Shown: positions 1-7,544, counted from the first letter of the stretch. The stretch is 17,275 bases of DNA from Clostridiales bacterium (GCA_021202835.1 JAJQCI010000062.1:1-17275), one strand, 5' to 3'. Numbers and translations are program-made. The notes: generated from the letters alone by a model not told the origin.

Positions 1-86
1 AAATTATTGTTCATTAGTATTACAATTTATAAGTAAGGAAATCCTTTTAAAAAATATTGATTATTATATTTACGGAGGTGCTTATT

Positions 87-257
87 ATGGCATATGTAAT
101 TTCAGATGATTGTATTATGTGCGGTGCTTGTGCAGACGGATGTCCTGCAGGCTGCATTTCAGAAGGCGACGGCAAGTATGTAATCGACGCAGACGCTTGT
201 CTTGACTGCGGTGCTTGTGCAGGTGCTTGTCCTGTTGGCGCTCCCAGCCAGGCTTAA
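87..257 (+). CDS. 2[4Fe-4S] clostridial-type ferredoxin
   Basis: A 56-residue acidic low-potential electron carrier of the cytoplasm. It has two CxxCxxCxxxC cluster motifs: C9, C12, C15, C19, and C38, C41, C44, C48. The last cysteine of each is followed by Pro or by Pro after the motif, as is typical of the clostridial 8-Cys family. In such proteins each [4Fe-4S] cluster takes three cysteines from one motif and one from the other. It accepts electrons from enzymes such as pyruvate:ferredoxin oxidoreductase and passes them to hydrogenase or Rnf; partners cannot be told from sequence. The ATG at 87 is chosen over the in-frame ATG at 57 because GGAGGTG (74-80) sits 6 nt upstream and the family begins MAYxI. 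A -10-like TATAAG (28-33) lacks a good -35. The gene stands alone and ends at the terminator it shares with dnaB. Confidence 0.95.
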   Translation: MAYVISDDCIMCGACADGCPAGCISEGDGKYVIDADACLDCGACAGACPVGAPSQA

Positions 258-284
258 TTGCTTTTCACATTTAATCAAATTTAA

Positions 285-323
285 AAGCTGTTTTAAGGGA
301 CGTTTTAACGTCCCTTTTAGCTT
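285..323. terminator. Bidirectional intrinsic terminator between ferredoxin and dnaB
   Basis: Perfect stem AAGGGACG (295-302), loop TTTTAA, CGTCCCTT (309-316), with an outer AAGCT/AGCTT pairing (285-289 with 319-323). T-runs flank it on both strands. It lies between two convergent genes, 28 nt past the ferredoxin stop and just beyond the dnaB stop, so it can serve both. Confidence 0.85.
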
Positions 324-341
324 GCTTTAATTTTTTCGTTT

Positions 342-1721
342 TTATTCGCCGCCGCTCATTACAGGATATTCATCCTTTTCCAAATTTTCAAAGCGTGTAT
401 ACATACCCAGCCATTTCAGAAAAACCGACCCTACGGAGCCGTTTCTGTGCTTGGCTATAATAACCTCCGCCTTGCCTTTAACGTCCATATTTTCGGGCTC
501 ATAATATTCCTGTCTGAAAAGGAAGCAGACAATGTCTGCGTCCTGCTCTATTGCGCCGGAATCTCTTAAGTCGCTGCGCATAGGCCGCTTGTCCTTACGG
601 GCGTCGTTTGCACGGCGCAGCTGTGAAAGGGCTATAAGAGGAACGTCAAGCTCCTTTGCAATCTGTTTAAGCGACTTTGAAATCATAGCCACCTCCGCCT
701 GCATGGAGTCTCCTCTGCGGCTGTTCTGGCCCATTGACATAAGCTGAAGATAGTCAATAACAATAAGCCCCAAACCATGCTCAAGCTTAAGCTTTCGGCA
801 TTTCGCCCTTACGTCCATAGGTGTTATTGAGGTGTCGTCTATGTAAATCGGCGCCTGCGAAAGCTCCCCGACAGCGTCCAGAACCTTCATCCAGTCGTCG
901 TTTTCAAGCTTTCCCGTTTTAAGCCTGTTTGCGTCAACCCTTGCCTCGCTGCTTATGAAACGGTTTACAAGCTGGCCGGCCGACATTTCAAGGCTGAAAA
1001 TAGCCGTGGGAATATTCTTCTTCACAGCAGCATACTGTGCTATGTTAAGGGCAAAGGCCGTCTTTCCCATTGAGGGCCTTGCGGCAATAAGTACAAGGTC
1101 GGAATTTTGAAGGCCAGCCGTCATAAAGTCAAAATCCAAAAAGCCGGTAGGTATTCCCGTTATTCGGGAATTTTTTCTGCCTGCTTCTTCTATTGTGGAA
1201 ATCGAACTGCTTATAAGCTCTCTTATTGGAATGAAATCCTCACTGCGCCGGTCGGTGACGATGTCAAAAATGCGCTTTTCTGCGTCCTGAAGAATGTTGT
1301 CAACGGTGTCACGGCCTTCATAGCTTGATTCGGAAATTTCCGCTGAGGCCTTTATAAGCCGCCGCAGAAGAGCCTTGTCGGCAACAATTTCACAATATTT
1401 CTTACAGTTTGCGCTGGTTCCCACAATTTCATTAAGGCTTATAAGATATTCAACTCCGCCGATCTGCTCCAAAAGGCCTTTTTCTTCAAGTCTGTTTTTA
1501 ACCGTTATAATGTCAACGGCTTCGCCGGCATTAAAAAGCTCCTGAATTGCGGCAAAAACGGCCTGATGGTCAGGGCGGTAAAAATCGGCTGAGCGGAGAG
1601 TATCCACTGCGGCCCTTATACCGTCTATGTCGAAAAACATACAGCCCAAAACGGCCTGTTCTGCGTCTATATCGTTAGGCGGTATTCTTTTGATAACTAT
1701 GTTTGAATTTTCTTCTGCCAT
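342..1721 (-). CDS. dnaB: Replicative DNA helicase DnaB
   Basis: Hexameric 5'-3' helicase that unwinds the replication fork and recruits primase (called DnaC in Bacillus). Its 459 residues are the normal length. The N-terminal DnaB_N domain spans about residues 10-112. The RecA-like ATPase domain runs from about 180 to the end, with Walker A ARPSMGKTAF (214-223), Walker B LIVIDYLQLM (319-328), the RSDLRDSGAIEQDAD motif (382-396) and the KHRNG arginine-finger region (424-428). No intein is present. The ATG has AAGGAAG about 8 nt upstream. It is the last gene of a minus-strand operon, 29 nt after rplI, an order widely conserved in Firmicutes. Confidence 0.97.
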   Translation of the reverse strand: MAEENSNIVIKRIPPNDIDAEQAVLGCMFFDIDGIRAAVDTLRSADFYRPDHQAVFAAIQELFNAGEAVDIITVKNRLEEKGLLEQIGGVEYLISLNEIVGTSANCKKYCEIVADKALLRRLIKASAEISESSYEGRDTVDNILQDAEKRIFDIVTDRRSEDFIPIRELISSSISTIEEAGRKNSRITGIPTGFLDFDFMTAGLQNSDLVLIAARPSMGKTAFALNIAQYAAVKKNIPTAIFSLEMSAGQLVNRFISSEARVDANRLKTGKLENDDWMKVLDAVGELSQAPIYIDDTSITPMDVRAKCRKLKLEHGLGLIVIDYLQLMSMGQNSRRGDSMQAEVAMISKSLKQIAKELDVPLIALSQLRRANDARKDKRPMRSDLRDSGAIEQDADIVCFLFRQEYYEPENMDVKGKAEVIIAKHRNGSVGSVFLKWLGMYTRFENLEKDEYPVMSGGE

Positions 1722-1750
1722 TTAATTTTACTTCCTTAAAAAAGCCTTTG

Positions 1751-2191
1751 TTAGCTTATGTTAAGCTTGAGAGCCGCCGTTACCTTAGTGTGAAGCTTTA
1801 CGTTTACGGAGTTTTCACCGACGGTTTTGATGGGCTCGGGAATAACAATCTTTCTCTTGTCTATATCAATGCCGGTTTGTTCCTTTAAAGCCTGGGCGAT
1901 TTCCTTTCCCGTTACCGAGCCGAAAATTTTTCCGCTTACGCCGGACTTAACGCTTATATTTACTGTTGTTTTCTCTATTTTTTCGCCCAAGGCCTTTGCT
2001 TCCTCATATTCGGCTTCAAGCTTTGCTTCGACTGCCCTGTTTTTTCTGTCAAGGGCCGTTAAATTGCCTTTGTTTGCTTCAATGGCCAGTTTTCTGGGAA
2101 AAAGATGGTTTTTGGCATATCCGTCACTGGCGTTTATAATCTGACCCTTTTTTCCCACGTTTTTAACATCTTCAAGCAGTATTACCTTCAT
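1751..2191 (-). CDS. rplI: 50S ribosomal protein bL9
   Basis: Large-subunit protein that binds 23S rRNA near the L1 stalk and helps limit frameshifting. It has 146 residues, the usual length. The N-terminal RNA-binding domain carries the family signature (GKKGQIINASDGYAKNHLFP, about residues 13-32), followed by a charged connecting helix (about 41-75) and a C-terminal rRNA-binding domain. The ATG at 2191 is chosen because the family starts MKVILLEDV and an AGGAGGG site lies just upstream; a longer reading adds eight residues that overlap the preceding gene and the ribosome binding site. Its start lies one base after the stop of the upstream gdpP fragment, which suggests translational coupling. 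Confidence 0.97.
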   Translation of the reverse strand: MKVILLEDVKNVGKKGQIINASDGYAKNHLFPRKLAIEANKGNLTALDRKNRAVEAKLEAEYEEAKALGEKIEKTTVNISVKSGVSGKIFGSVTGKEIAQALKEQTGIDIDKRKIVIPEPIKTVGENSVNVKLHTKVTAALKLNIS

Positions 2192-2192
2192 T

Positions 2193-2741
2193 TTATTTTC
2201 CCTCCTGAATTTCAATAGTGTTTAAAATATTTTTAAGCATCTCTTCGGCTTTCTCCGAAGTTACGCCCCCAAGCTGACAGGCCGCCGCTTCAAAGCTGCC
2301 GCCGCCGCCCAGTTTTTCCGCAATAAGCGAAACATTTATTTTGCCTGAGCTTCTCATGCTTATATTAACATAACCGGCTGTTTTCGCAAGCACGAAAGAG
2401 GCTTCTATGCCGTCTATTTTAAGAAGATCGTCGGCCGCCGTAGCCGCTGTCAATACGGGATTTTCACAAGTCTCTCCGCAAAGGGCCACAGCCAAAACAT
2501 CTCTTATTATTTCGCTTGTGCCCAGAGTTTTTATTCTGTCAAAATAGCTTCTTTTTGTTTCCTTAAACATATGCTTTACCCTTATGGTGTCAGCTCCCTG
2601 TTTTTTTAGATATGAAGCGGCTTCAAAGGTCTGAATTCCCGTTTTAAGAGTAAAATATTTTGTATCAAGCATAATTCCGGCAAGAAGGGCGTCGGCCTCC
2701 AGGGCAGAAAGCCTGAAGCTTTTGTTTATATATTTTAACAT
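2193..2741 (-). CDS. GdpP C-terminal fragment (DHH end and DHHA1)
   Basis: Second reading frame of the broken gdpP. From the first internal ATG it gives 182 residues, but the homologous reading is open upstream to about 2861 and includes the DHH motif. It retains the DTK aspartate (D26) and the substrate-binding glycine run (145-148), followed by Ser149 where relatives have His. Upstream of the ATG there is only a weak GAG-type ribosome binding site, so independent translation is doubtful. Its stop is one base before rplI, and its last codons contain the rplI ribosome binding site. Confidence 0.6.
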   Translation of the reverse strand: MLKYINKSFRLSALEADALLAGIMLDTKYFTLKTGIQTFEAASYLKKQGADTIRVKHMFKETKRSYFDRIKTLGTSEIIRDVLAVALCGETCENPVLTAATAADDLLKIDGIEASFVLAKTAGYVNISMRSSGKINVSLIAEKLGGGGSFEAAACQLGGVTSEKAEEMLKNILNTIEIQEGK

Positions 2742-2847
2742 TTCACATATAAGCTCGCAGGTTGAAGAAGCCCGTGTTTCTATATATGAAGTGACATAGC
2801 CGGTTAAAGCGCTTGGGGCTTTTCGGTGGTGGTCGAAAAGTATAAAT

Positions 2848-3894
2848 TTATTTACAAGGCTTTAAAGCCTCATTTTCACAGTATGAGCCTACGTTGCAGT
2901 CTACAACAACAAGAAGAGTTCGGCTTTTAATAAGCTCCTTCGCCTTGTCGGGCGAGACAAACCTGTCTCTGTAGCCCTTGTCCTCCGCCAAACGGTCATA
3001 AAGAGGCGACACGGAGGAGCTGACATTTCCCAAAACTATGTTAAAGGGGCGGTTAAATGTTTTGGCTATTTTACATATGCCTACGCATGCGCCTAAGCTG
3101 TCGAAATCAGCGTTTTTGTGACCCATAACCAAAACGTTGGAACACTCCGTCATAAGGTCGGAGAGTGCATAGGCCTTTGCCCTTGCCCTGACTCTTGAGT
3201 TTCCTGTTGTGGGGGAGACGTTTCCGCCGTAAATTCTGACGTCGTCTGTATTGTCTTTTATAACGGCCTGATCTCCTCCCCGGCTTAAAGCCAGGTCAAC
3301 AGCGGCTTTGGCAAAATCGAGGGATTCCTTAAGGCTTTTCCCCTTTGTGCCTATGCCTATGCTCAAGGTCAGGCTGTTTGAATCTCCGCAGTCTGTCTGC
3401 TTTATGTTTTCGAGAATAGAAAACCTGTCTTTAATACATTTTTCGAGAAGCTCACCGCTTAAGAAAAACATATATTTGTCGCTTTCAAATCTTTTGACAA
3501 CACCTCCTGAGCTCTGAAAGTAGTCGGAAATTTTGTTGTCAACAATAACCCTTATTACGCCCTGTCTTTTTTCTTCTATGTTGTCAAGACATTCGGAAAG
3601 ATTGTCTATAAAAATCAGCCCTACGGCGGCGCCTGACACGAAGTCGGCCTTGTCGGCAAAAATTTCGACAAAATCGCCTTTTTTAACAGAGGTTAGAATA
3701 TAAGGTGTGTTTTTTATTCTGCAGACCTGCCTGTTTTTCTTTAAGTCGAAGTCTTTAGCCAGCTCACGGAAATTGACGGAATTTTTTCCCCCGGAGGAGT
3801 CAAAAAATTCATCTCTGAATCTGTCGTTATATTCGGCTGTGTTAAGTTCGCTGTCCAGTTTTGCCCAGGGAAAGGGCAGAGAATTTATTTCCAT
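2848..3894 (-). CDS. GdpP N-terminal fragment (PAS, degenerate GGDEF, half of DHH)
   Basis: First reading frame of the broken gdpP, 348 residues. Residues about 1-80 resemble the PAS region and about 90-215 the degenerate GGDEF domain, ending in the LALSRGGDQA and IYGGN signatures seen in GdpP. Residues 250-334 start the DHH domain with H259, D263, D265 and D332 retained. After NEALKPCK it ends prematurely. The start has only a weak AGGCGG ribosome binding site. Alone it lacks the DHH motif and DHHA1, so it should not be an active phosphodiesterase. Confidence 0.7.
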   Translation of the reverse strand: MEINSLPFPWAKLDSELNTAEYNDRFRDEFFDSSGGKNSVNFRELAKDFDLKKNRQVCRIKNTPYILTSVKKGDFVEIFADKADFVSGAAVGLIFIDNLSECLDNIEEKRQGVIRVIVDNKISDYFQSSGGVVKRFESDKYMFFLSGELLEKCIKDRFSILENIKQTDCGDSNSLTLSIGIGTKGKSLKESLDFAKAAVDLALSRGGDQAVIKDNTDDVRIYGGNVSPTTGNSRVRARAKAYALSDLMTECSNVLVMGHKNADFDSLGACVGICKIAKTFNRPFNIVLGNVSSSVSPLYDRLAEDKGYRDRFVSPDKAKELIKSRTLLVVVDCNVGSYCENEALKPCK

Positions 3895-3928
3895 ATTATC
3901 GCCGCCTGTTTGCTTTAATTATTATCTG

Positions 3929-4750
3929 TTATCTTAAATCGTATAAACGATATTTGCCTAAAATTTTGAGAAAGGATGTTTTTCTCCTTACCATCGTCAG
4001 AGATTCCTCAATGTCCTTCGGGCTGTCGTTTTCAAGCTCGGCATAAAAAACATATTCTTCGGGGCGGTTTCTCATAGGCCTTGAAATTATTTTTGTCATA
4101 TTTACGTCGTAAATAGAAAAAATGCTTAAAATTTTAAAAAGACTGCCCGGTTCGTTGCGCACTGAGAAGGCTATTGTTGTTTTTGTGTTTTCACCAGAAA
4201 CACTGCAGGGCTTTTTTGAAACAAGAGCAAACTGTGTGAAGTTTCGCTTGTCATCCTGAATTTTTTCTTTTAAACCCTTTAATCCGGACATAGGCGCCGA
4301 AATTTTGTTGCCTATTGCCGCAACAGGCTCACTTGACTCCGAAACCTGACGCATAGCCTCTGTTGTTGATGAAACGGAAACGGTTTCTGCAGAGGGCAGA
4401 TTTTCCCTCAGATAGTATGAACACTGAGCCAAGGGCTGGGGGTGTGAAAGAACCTTTGTTATATCTTCTATGGCGGTTCCCTCCCTGACAACAAGACTTT
4501 CCGCAATGGGCATATTAAGCTGGGCGCTCATATTCAGGTCAAAATCGAAAATAAGAGTGTCCAGAGTTGTGTTTATTGACCCTTCGGTAGAGTTCTCCAC
4601 GGGAACAACCCCGAAGTCAGCCTCTCCGCCGTCCACCGCCGAAAGCACATTATATATAGAAGTAAAGGGAACAGTTTCCTCTCCCTTAGCAAAAAAATCC
4701 GCCGCACTGTGGGAAAACGTACCCTTAGGACCCAAATATCCGTATTTCAT
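3929..4750 (-). CDS. pheA: Prephenate dehydratase (PDT-ACT)
   Basis: Converts prephenate to phenylpyruvate in phenylalanine biosynthesis; cytoplasmic. It has 273 residues, the monofunctional form without chorismate mutase. The PDT domain (about 1-180) starts YLGPKGTFSH, with ENSTEGSINTTLDTL (52-66), SHPQPLAQC (102-110) and AAIGN (144-148). A C-terminal ACT domain (about 189-270) carries the VRNEPGSLFKIL and ISRP elements linked to Phe feedback binding. The usual catalytic Thr-Arg-Phe reads Thr-Gln-Phe (NFTQF, 170-174). The ATG at 4750 is used because GGAGGT lies 8 nt upstream and the family begins here; a longer 290-residue reading adds an unrelated N-terminus. It is the first gene of the operon with gdpP, rplI and dnaB. 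Confidence 0.93.
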   Translation of the reverse strand: MKYGYLGPKGTFSHSAADFFAKGEETVPFTSIYNVLSAVDGGEADFGVVPVENSTEGSINTTLDTLIFDFDLNMSAQLNMPIAESLVVREGTAIEDITKVLSHPQPLAQCSYYLRENLPSAETVSVSSTTEAMRQVSESSEPVAAIGNKISAPMSGLKGLKEKIQDDKRNFTQFALVSKKPCSVSGENTKTTIAFSVRNEPGSLFKILSIFSIYDVNMTKIISRPMRNRPEEYVFYAELENDSPKDIEESLTMVRRKTSFLKILGKYRLYDLR

Positions 4751-4791
4751 ATTAAGAAAACCTCCGAACCAAATAATATTTCTTATAATAT

Positions 4792-4820
4792 ATGATAACA
4801 CAATATTGAAATCTTTTCAA
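4792..4820 (-). promoter_or_regulatory. Sigma-A-type promoter for pheA-gdpP-rplI-dnaB
   Basis: Read on the minus strand: -35 TTGAAA (4820-4815), 17-nt spacer, -10 TATCAT (4797-4792). It lies about 42 nt before the pheA ATG. It is the only good promoter seen ahead of the operon. Confidence 0.65.
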
Positions 4821-4821
4821 T
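4805..4821. promoter_or_regulatory. Candidate operator overlapping the pheA -35
   Basis: A perfect 7-3-7 inverted repeat, ATTGAAA-TCT-TTTCAAT, which includes the whole -35 hexamer of the pheA promoter. A dimeric repressor bound here would block polymerase. No regulator can be named from sequence. Confidence 0.4.
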
Positions 4822-4916
4822 AAAAAAATTTACAAACACAGCCTTTATCTTATTATCTCAAATATTTTTTCAAATAAAGATTTTGTACATTTTCATTAAA
4901 ATTTGTTTCGAAATTA

Positions 4917-4945
4917 TTGACTTTTAGTTAGAATTGCCTTATAAT
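4917..4945 (+). promoter_or_regulatory. Sigma-A promoter for the pectate lyase gene
   Basis: -35 TTGACT (4917-4922), 17-nt spacer, -10 TATAAT (4940-4945): a near-consensus housekeeping promoter. It leaves a 5' leader of about 77 nt containing a short GCGCC/GGCGC hairpin (about 4987-5006) before the ribosome binding site. Confidence 0.8.
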
Positions 4946-5012
4946 TCTATTATAGTAATAAAGGAGCGAAAATAAAATATAAGCCGGCGCCGTTAAAAAG
5001 GGGCGCTGTCTT

Positions 5013-5020
5013 AAAGGAGG
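5013..5020 (+). promoter_or_regulatory. Ribosome binding site fixing a TTG start
   Basis: AAAGGAGG, near-perfect, 8 nt before TTG at 5029. No ATG lies nearby in frame, and the TTG is followed directly by KRK and a signal-peptide hydrophobic stretch, so the TTG is the likely start. Confidence 0.8.
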
Positions 5021-5028
5021 AATTTTTT

Positions 5029-7407
5029 TTGAAAAGAAAAATTTTAGCTTTAGCTATGGCGTTTGTTGTGACTTTGGGTACCTGCTCCTATGTTGGAGCT
5101 GAGGAGAGAGCCGAGGTTCCAAGCAGTCTTCTTGCTTTTGAAGGGGCAGAAGGCGGCGGAAGGTTTACAAGCGGAGGAAGAGGGGGAGAGGTTTATATTG
5201 TTACAAGCCTTGAGGACTATGACCCCGAGACCGAAAAGCCCATAAAGGGCACATTAAGAGACGCTGTAAGCGGCAGCAACAGAATTATTGTTTTTAATGT
5301 ATCAGGTGTTATTACTTTAAAAGATACATTGAGAATCAGCTCTAAAAACCTGACCATAGCCGGTCAGACAGCCCCCGGCGACGGCATAACCGTTACCGGC
5401 TATGACACAAACATAAGCAATGCGGAAAACATAATTATAAGGTATATGCGTTTCCGTCCCGGCGCCGACAATATTTTTGACGGCGACTCTATGGACGCTA
5501 TCTGGGGCCGTTCGGCCAAAAACGTTATGGTTGACCATGTTTCAACAAGCTGGTCTACAGACGAAACAATGTCAATTTACAGGTGTGAAAATATGACGGT
5601 TCAGTGGAGCATAGTTGCCGAGAGTCTTACAATGTCGGGCCATACAAAGGGCCGCCACGGCTACGGCGCTATTATGGGCGGCTATAACACTACATATCAC
5701 CATAATCTTATAGCCAACCACACCTCACGAAACCCCAGAATGGGCGGAGGGACTCCCGAGGCTGACGACAATGACCATATAGCTCTTTTCGATTTGGTAA
5801 ACAATGTTATTTATAACTGGGGCTTTAACGGCTGTTACGGCGGCGGCAGAGCACAAATTAACTTTATGAACAACTATCTCAAGGCCGGCCCCGGAACGAG
5901 GGACAGTGTTGAAAACCAGATAATTGATGCAGGCGAAGGCAATAAGCCCGGTTATTTCTATGTAAACGGAAACGTTCTTGAAGGAAACAGTGAGGTAACA
6001 AACGACAATTCACTGGGAATAAAGATTTCAGACGCAGCCGCAGACTGGACCGAAATCGTTGACACAAAATTCCAAATGGACGGAAATTCAGCCGAGGCTT
6101 TGACGGTTACAGACGCAGAAACAGCGTATAACGAGGTTATAGAAAAAGCAGGGGCAACCTACCCAAAGAGAGATGCCCTTGATGCCAGAATTTTGACAGA
6201 GGTTAAAAACGGAACAGGCCAGTTTGCCAACAGACATGAGGACGTAGGCGGCCTTCCCTATACAGAATCCGTTGTAAGAGAAGAAAGCTGGGACACAGAC
6301 AACGACGGTATTCCCGACAGCTGGGAAAGCGCAAACGGCCTTGATCCCAATGACCCCACAGACAGCGTAAAAATCGCCGAAAACGGATATGCAAACATAG
6401 AAAACTATTTTAACTCTATAGTTGATATGGAAAATGTTCCCTCAAATCCCGTTGTTTCTATAAGCAATCTCGAAAACAACGCAATTGTTAAGCCCAATAT
6501 AGCTTTTACGGTTGAGGCTTCCGCCGAAAGCGAAAACGGAATCGCAAAGGTTGACTTCTATATCGGCGAGGAAATTGTTTCAACAGCCACAAAGGCGCCC
6601 TACAGCGCAAGCCTGACCCTTGAAGACGGTTCCTACAATATATCTGTTAAGGCAACGGACAGTTTGGGAAATCAGACACAGTCAGACAAGATTTCCGTTC
6701 ATGCAAATTCCGAAAACAAGCTTACGGGCTATACCTCAAAGGATATAGGCGAGCCGGCTGTTGAGGGTGCGGCTTATTCTCTTGACGGCGAGGTTGTTGT
6801 TAAAGGTTCGGGCAAGATTTCAGGTACAGACGACAATTTCCACTATGTTTATAAGACACTCAGCGGAAACGGTGAAATCACCGCTAAGCTTGATTATATT
6901 ACACCTGTTGACAACCATGCCTTTGCAGGTGTTATGATAAGAGAAACAGCCGATACAGATTCGAAGGCCGTAGCTTTGGGTATTTCCCATACAAAGGCAT
7001 ATGAGTGGAAGGAGACAAACGCTCTTACAGGCAAGACGGAAACCCTCTACAGAAACGCTTTCGGGGCTTATCTTGTAGGCAGATATGAAACAGGGGGAGA
7101 ATTTGACCTTATAGATGAAAATCTCGATTCTCTCGACGCCGCAGAGGCAAGCGGAGTTGCTCTTGTTAAGGATATAGCTTTTAAGAATTTTGACGTATAT
7201 AACGGCTATTATCTTAAGCTTGTAAGAAAGGGCGACACATTTACGGCTTATGTTTCCGCTCATGGCACACAGTGGACAGAAGTAGGAAGCAGAACCGTTG
7301 AAATGAAAAATGATGTTCTCATAGGCTTTGCCGTTGACGCAAATAAGCAAGCTAACGACATAGACAACTACAATACCGCTAAATTCAGCGAAATTACAAT
7401 CAAATAA
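5029..7407 (+). CDS. Secreted modular pectate lyase (PL1-like)
   Basis: Predicted to cleave polygalacturonate by beta-elimination outside the cell. Of 792 residues, 1-24 form a signal peptide (KRK, hydrophobic core, Ala-type cleavage near VGA). A right-handed beta-helix catalytic region (about 33-400) has RYMRFRPG, DAIWGR, VDHVSTSWSTDE (D169, D178 probable calcium ligands) and SRNPR (R234-R237), matching the RxPxxR-type catalytic arginine region of pectate lyases. A DTDNDGIPDSW calcium loop (422-432) resembles thrombospondin type-3/EF-hand linkers. A bacterial Ig-like domain spans about 475-560. The C-terminal module (about 570-792) is beta-rich, possibly a DUF1349/LamG-like sugar-binding fold, which I cannot assign firmly. 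There is no dockerin, LPXTG or S-layer domain, so it is probably released. It is transcribed alone and starts at TTG. Confidence 0.9.
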   Translation: MKRKILALAMAFVVTLGTCSYVGAEERAEVPSSLLAFEGAEGGGRFTSGGRGGEVYIVTSLEDYDPETEKPIKGTLRDAVSGSNRIIVFNVSGVITLKDTLRISSKNLTIAGQTAPGDGITVTGYDTNISNAENIIIRYMRFRPGADNIFDGDSMDAIWGRSAKNVMVDHVSTSWSTDETMSIYRCENMTVQWSIVAESLTMSGHTKGRHGYGAIMGGYNTTYHHNLIANHTSRNPRMGGGTPEADDNDHIALFDLVNNVIYNWGFNGCYGGGRAQINFMNNYLKAGPGTRDSVENQIIDAGEGNKPGYFYVNGNVLEGNSEVTNDNSLGIKISDAAADWTEIVDTKFQMDGNSAEALTVTDAETAYNEVIEKAGATYPKRDALDARILTEVKNGTGQFANRHEDVGGLPYTESVVREESWDTDNDGIPDSWESANGLDPNDPTDSVKIAENGYANIENYFNSIVDMENVPSNPVVSISNLENNAIVKPNIAFTVEASAESENGIAKVDFYIGEEIVSTATKAPYSASLTLEDGSYNISVKATDSLGNQTQSDKISVHANSENKLTGYTSKDIGEPAVEGAAYSLDGEVVVKGSGKISGTDDNFHYVYKTLSGNGEITAKLDYITPVDNHAFAGVMIRETADTDSKAVALGISHTKAYEWKETNALTGKTETLYRNAFGAYLVGRYETGGEFDLIDENLDSLDAAEASGVALVKDIAFKNFDVYNGYYLKLVRKGDTFTAYVSAHGTQWTEVGSRTVEMKNDVLIGFAVDANKQANDIDNYNTAKFSEITIK

Positions 7408-7417
7408 AAAATTATTC

Positions 7418-7479
7418 CGCCGCAGACACAGCTTAACAGCCGTTCTGCGGCGTTTTTACAGTGACGGCTTGTTTTTTTT
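7418..7479 (+). terminator. Tandem/overlapping intrinsic terminators after pectate lyase
   Basis: Main stem CGCCGCAGA (7418-7426) pairs with TCTGCGGCG (7444-7452), followed by five T. A second pairing, AGCCGT (7438-7443) with ACGGCT (7464-7469), is followed by eight T (7472-7479). The two stems overlap, giving two chances to stop. Confidence 0.85.
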
Positions 7480-7506
7480 GTGTTAAGAATAATTAAGAAA
7501 ATTCTG

Positions 7507-7535
7507 TTGACAATTTAAAAATTTATTGATAAAAT
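7507..7535 (+). promoter_or_regulatory. Sigma-A promoter for the MATE operon
   Basis: -35 TTGACA (7507-7512, consensus), 17-nt spacer, -10 TAAAAT (7530-7535). Transcription should start near 7542, leaving a leader of about 98 nt that contains the terminator-like switch. Confidence 0.8.
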
Positions 7536-7544
7536 ATATTTGTC

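Larger units (their letters stand above)
2193..3894 (-). pseudogene. gdpP: Frameshifted, anchorless GdpP-type c-di-AMP phosphodiesterase
   Basis: GdpP (YybT) hydrolyses cyclic-di-AMP and normally has two membrane helices, a PAS domain, a degenerate GGDEF domain and a DHH/DHHA1 catalytic domain in about 650 residues. Here the reading begins at the PAS-like part; no membrane helices are encoded upstream because the pheA stop is 34 nt away. The frame breaks between 2848 and 2863. One frame carries GHKNADFDS and VVDCN (DHH motifs I and II), then stops at 2848-2850. The DHHRK motif (GAC CAC CAC at 2826-2834) and the rest continue in the +1 frame. Dropping one A from TTTAAAG (minus strand, 2860-2866) restores a continuous reading of about 566 residues. 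The conserved His after the DHHA1 glycine run reads Ser (GGGGSFEAAA). It could be a true pseudogene, a sequencing error or recoding. Its rplI-adjacent position supports the identity. Confidence 0.8.

Noticed and set aside
57..86. Upstream in-frame ATG for the ferredoxin
   Set aside because: It would place the strong ribosome binding site inside the gene and add ten residues not typical of the family.
2860..2866. TTTAAAG in gdpP fits the in-frame -1 slippery heptamer (T TTA AAG), suggesting programmed frameshifting
   Set aside because: A -1 shift reaches a TAA after two codons (GCC TTG TAA). The continuing gdpP frame is +1, so the heptamer would shift the wrong way.
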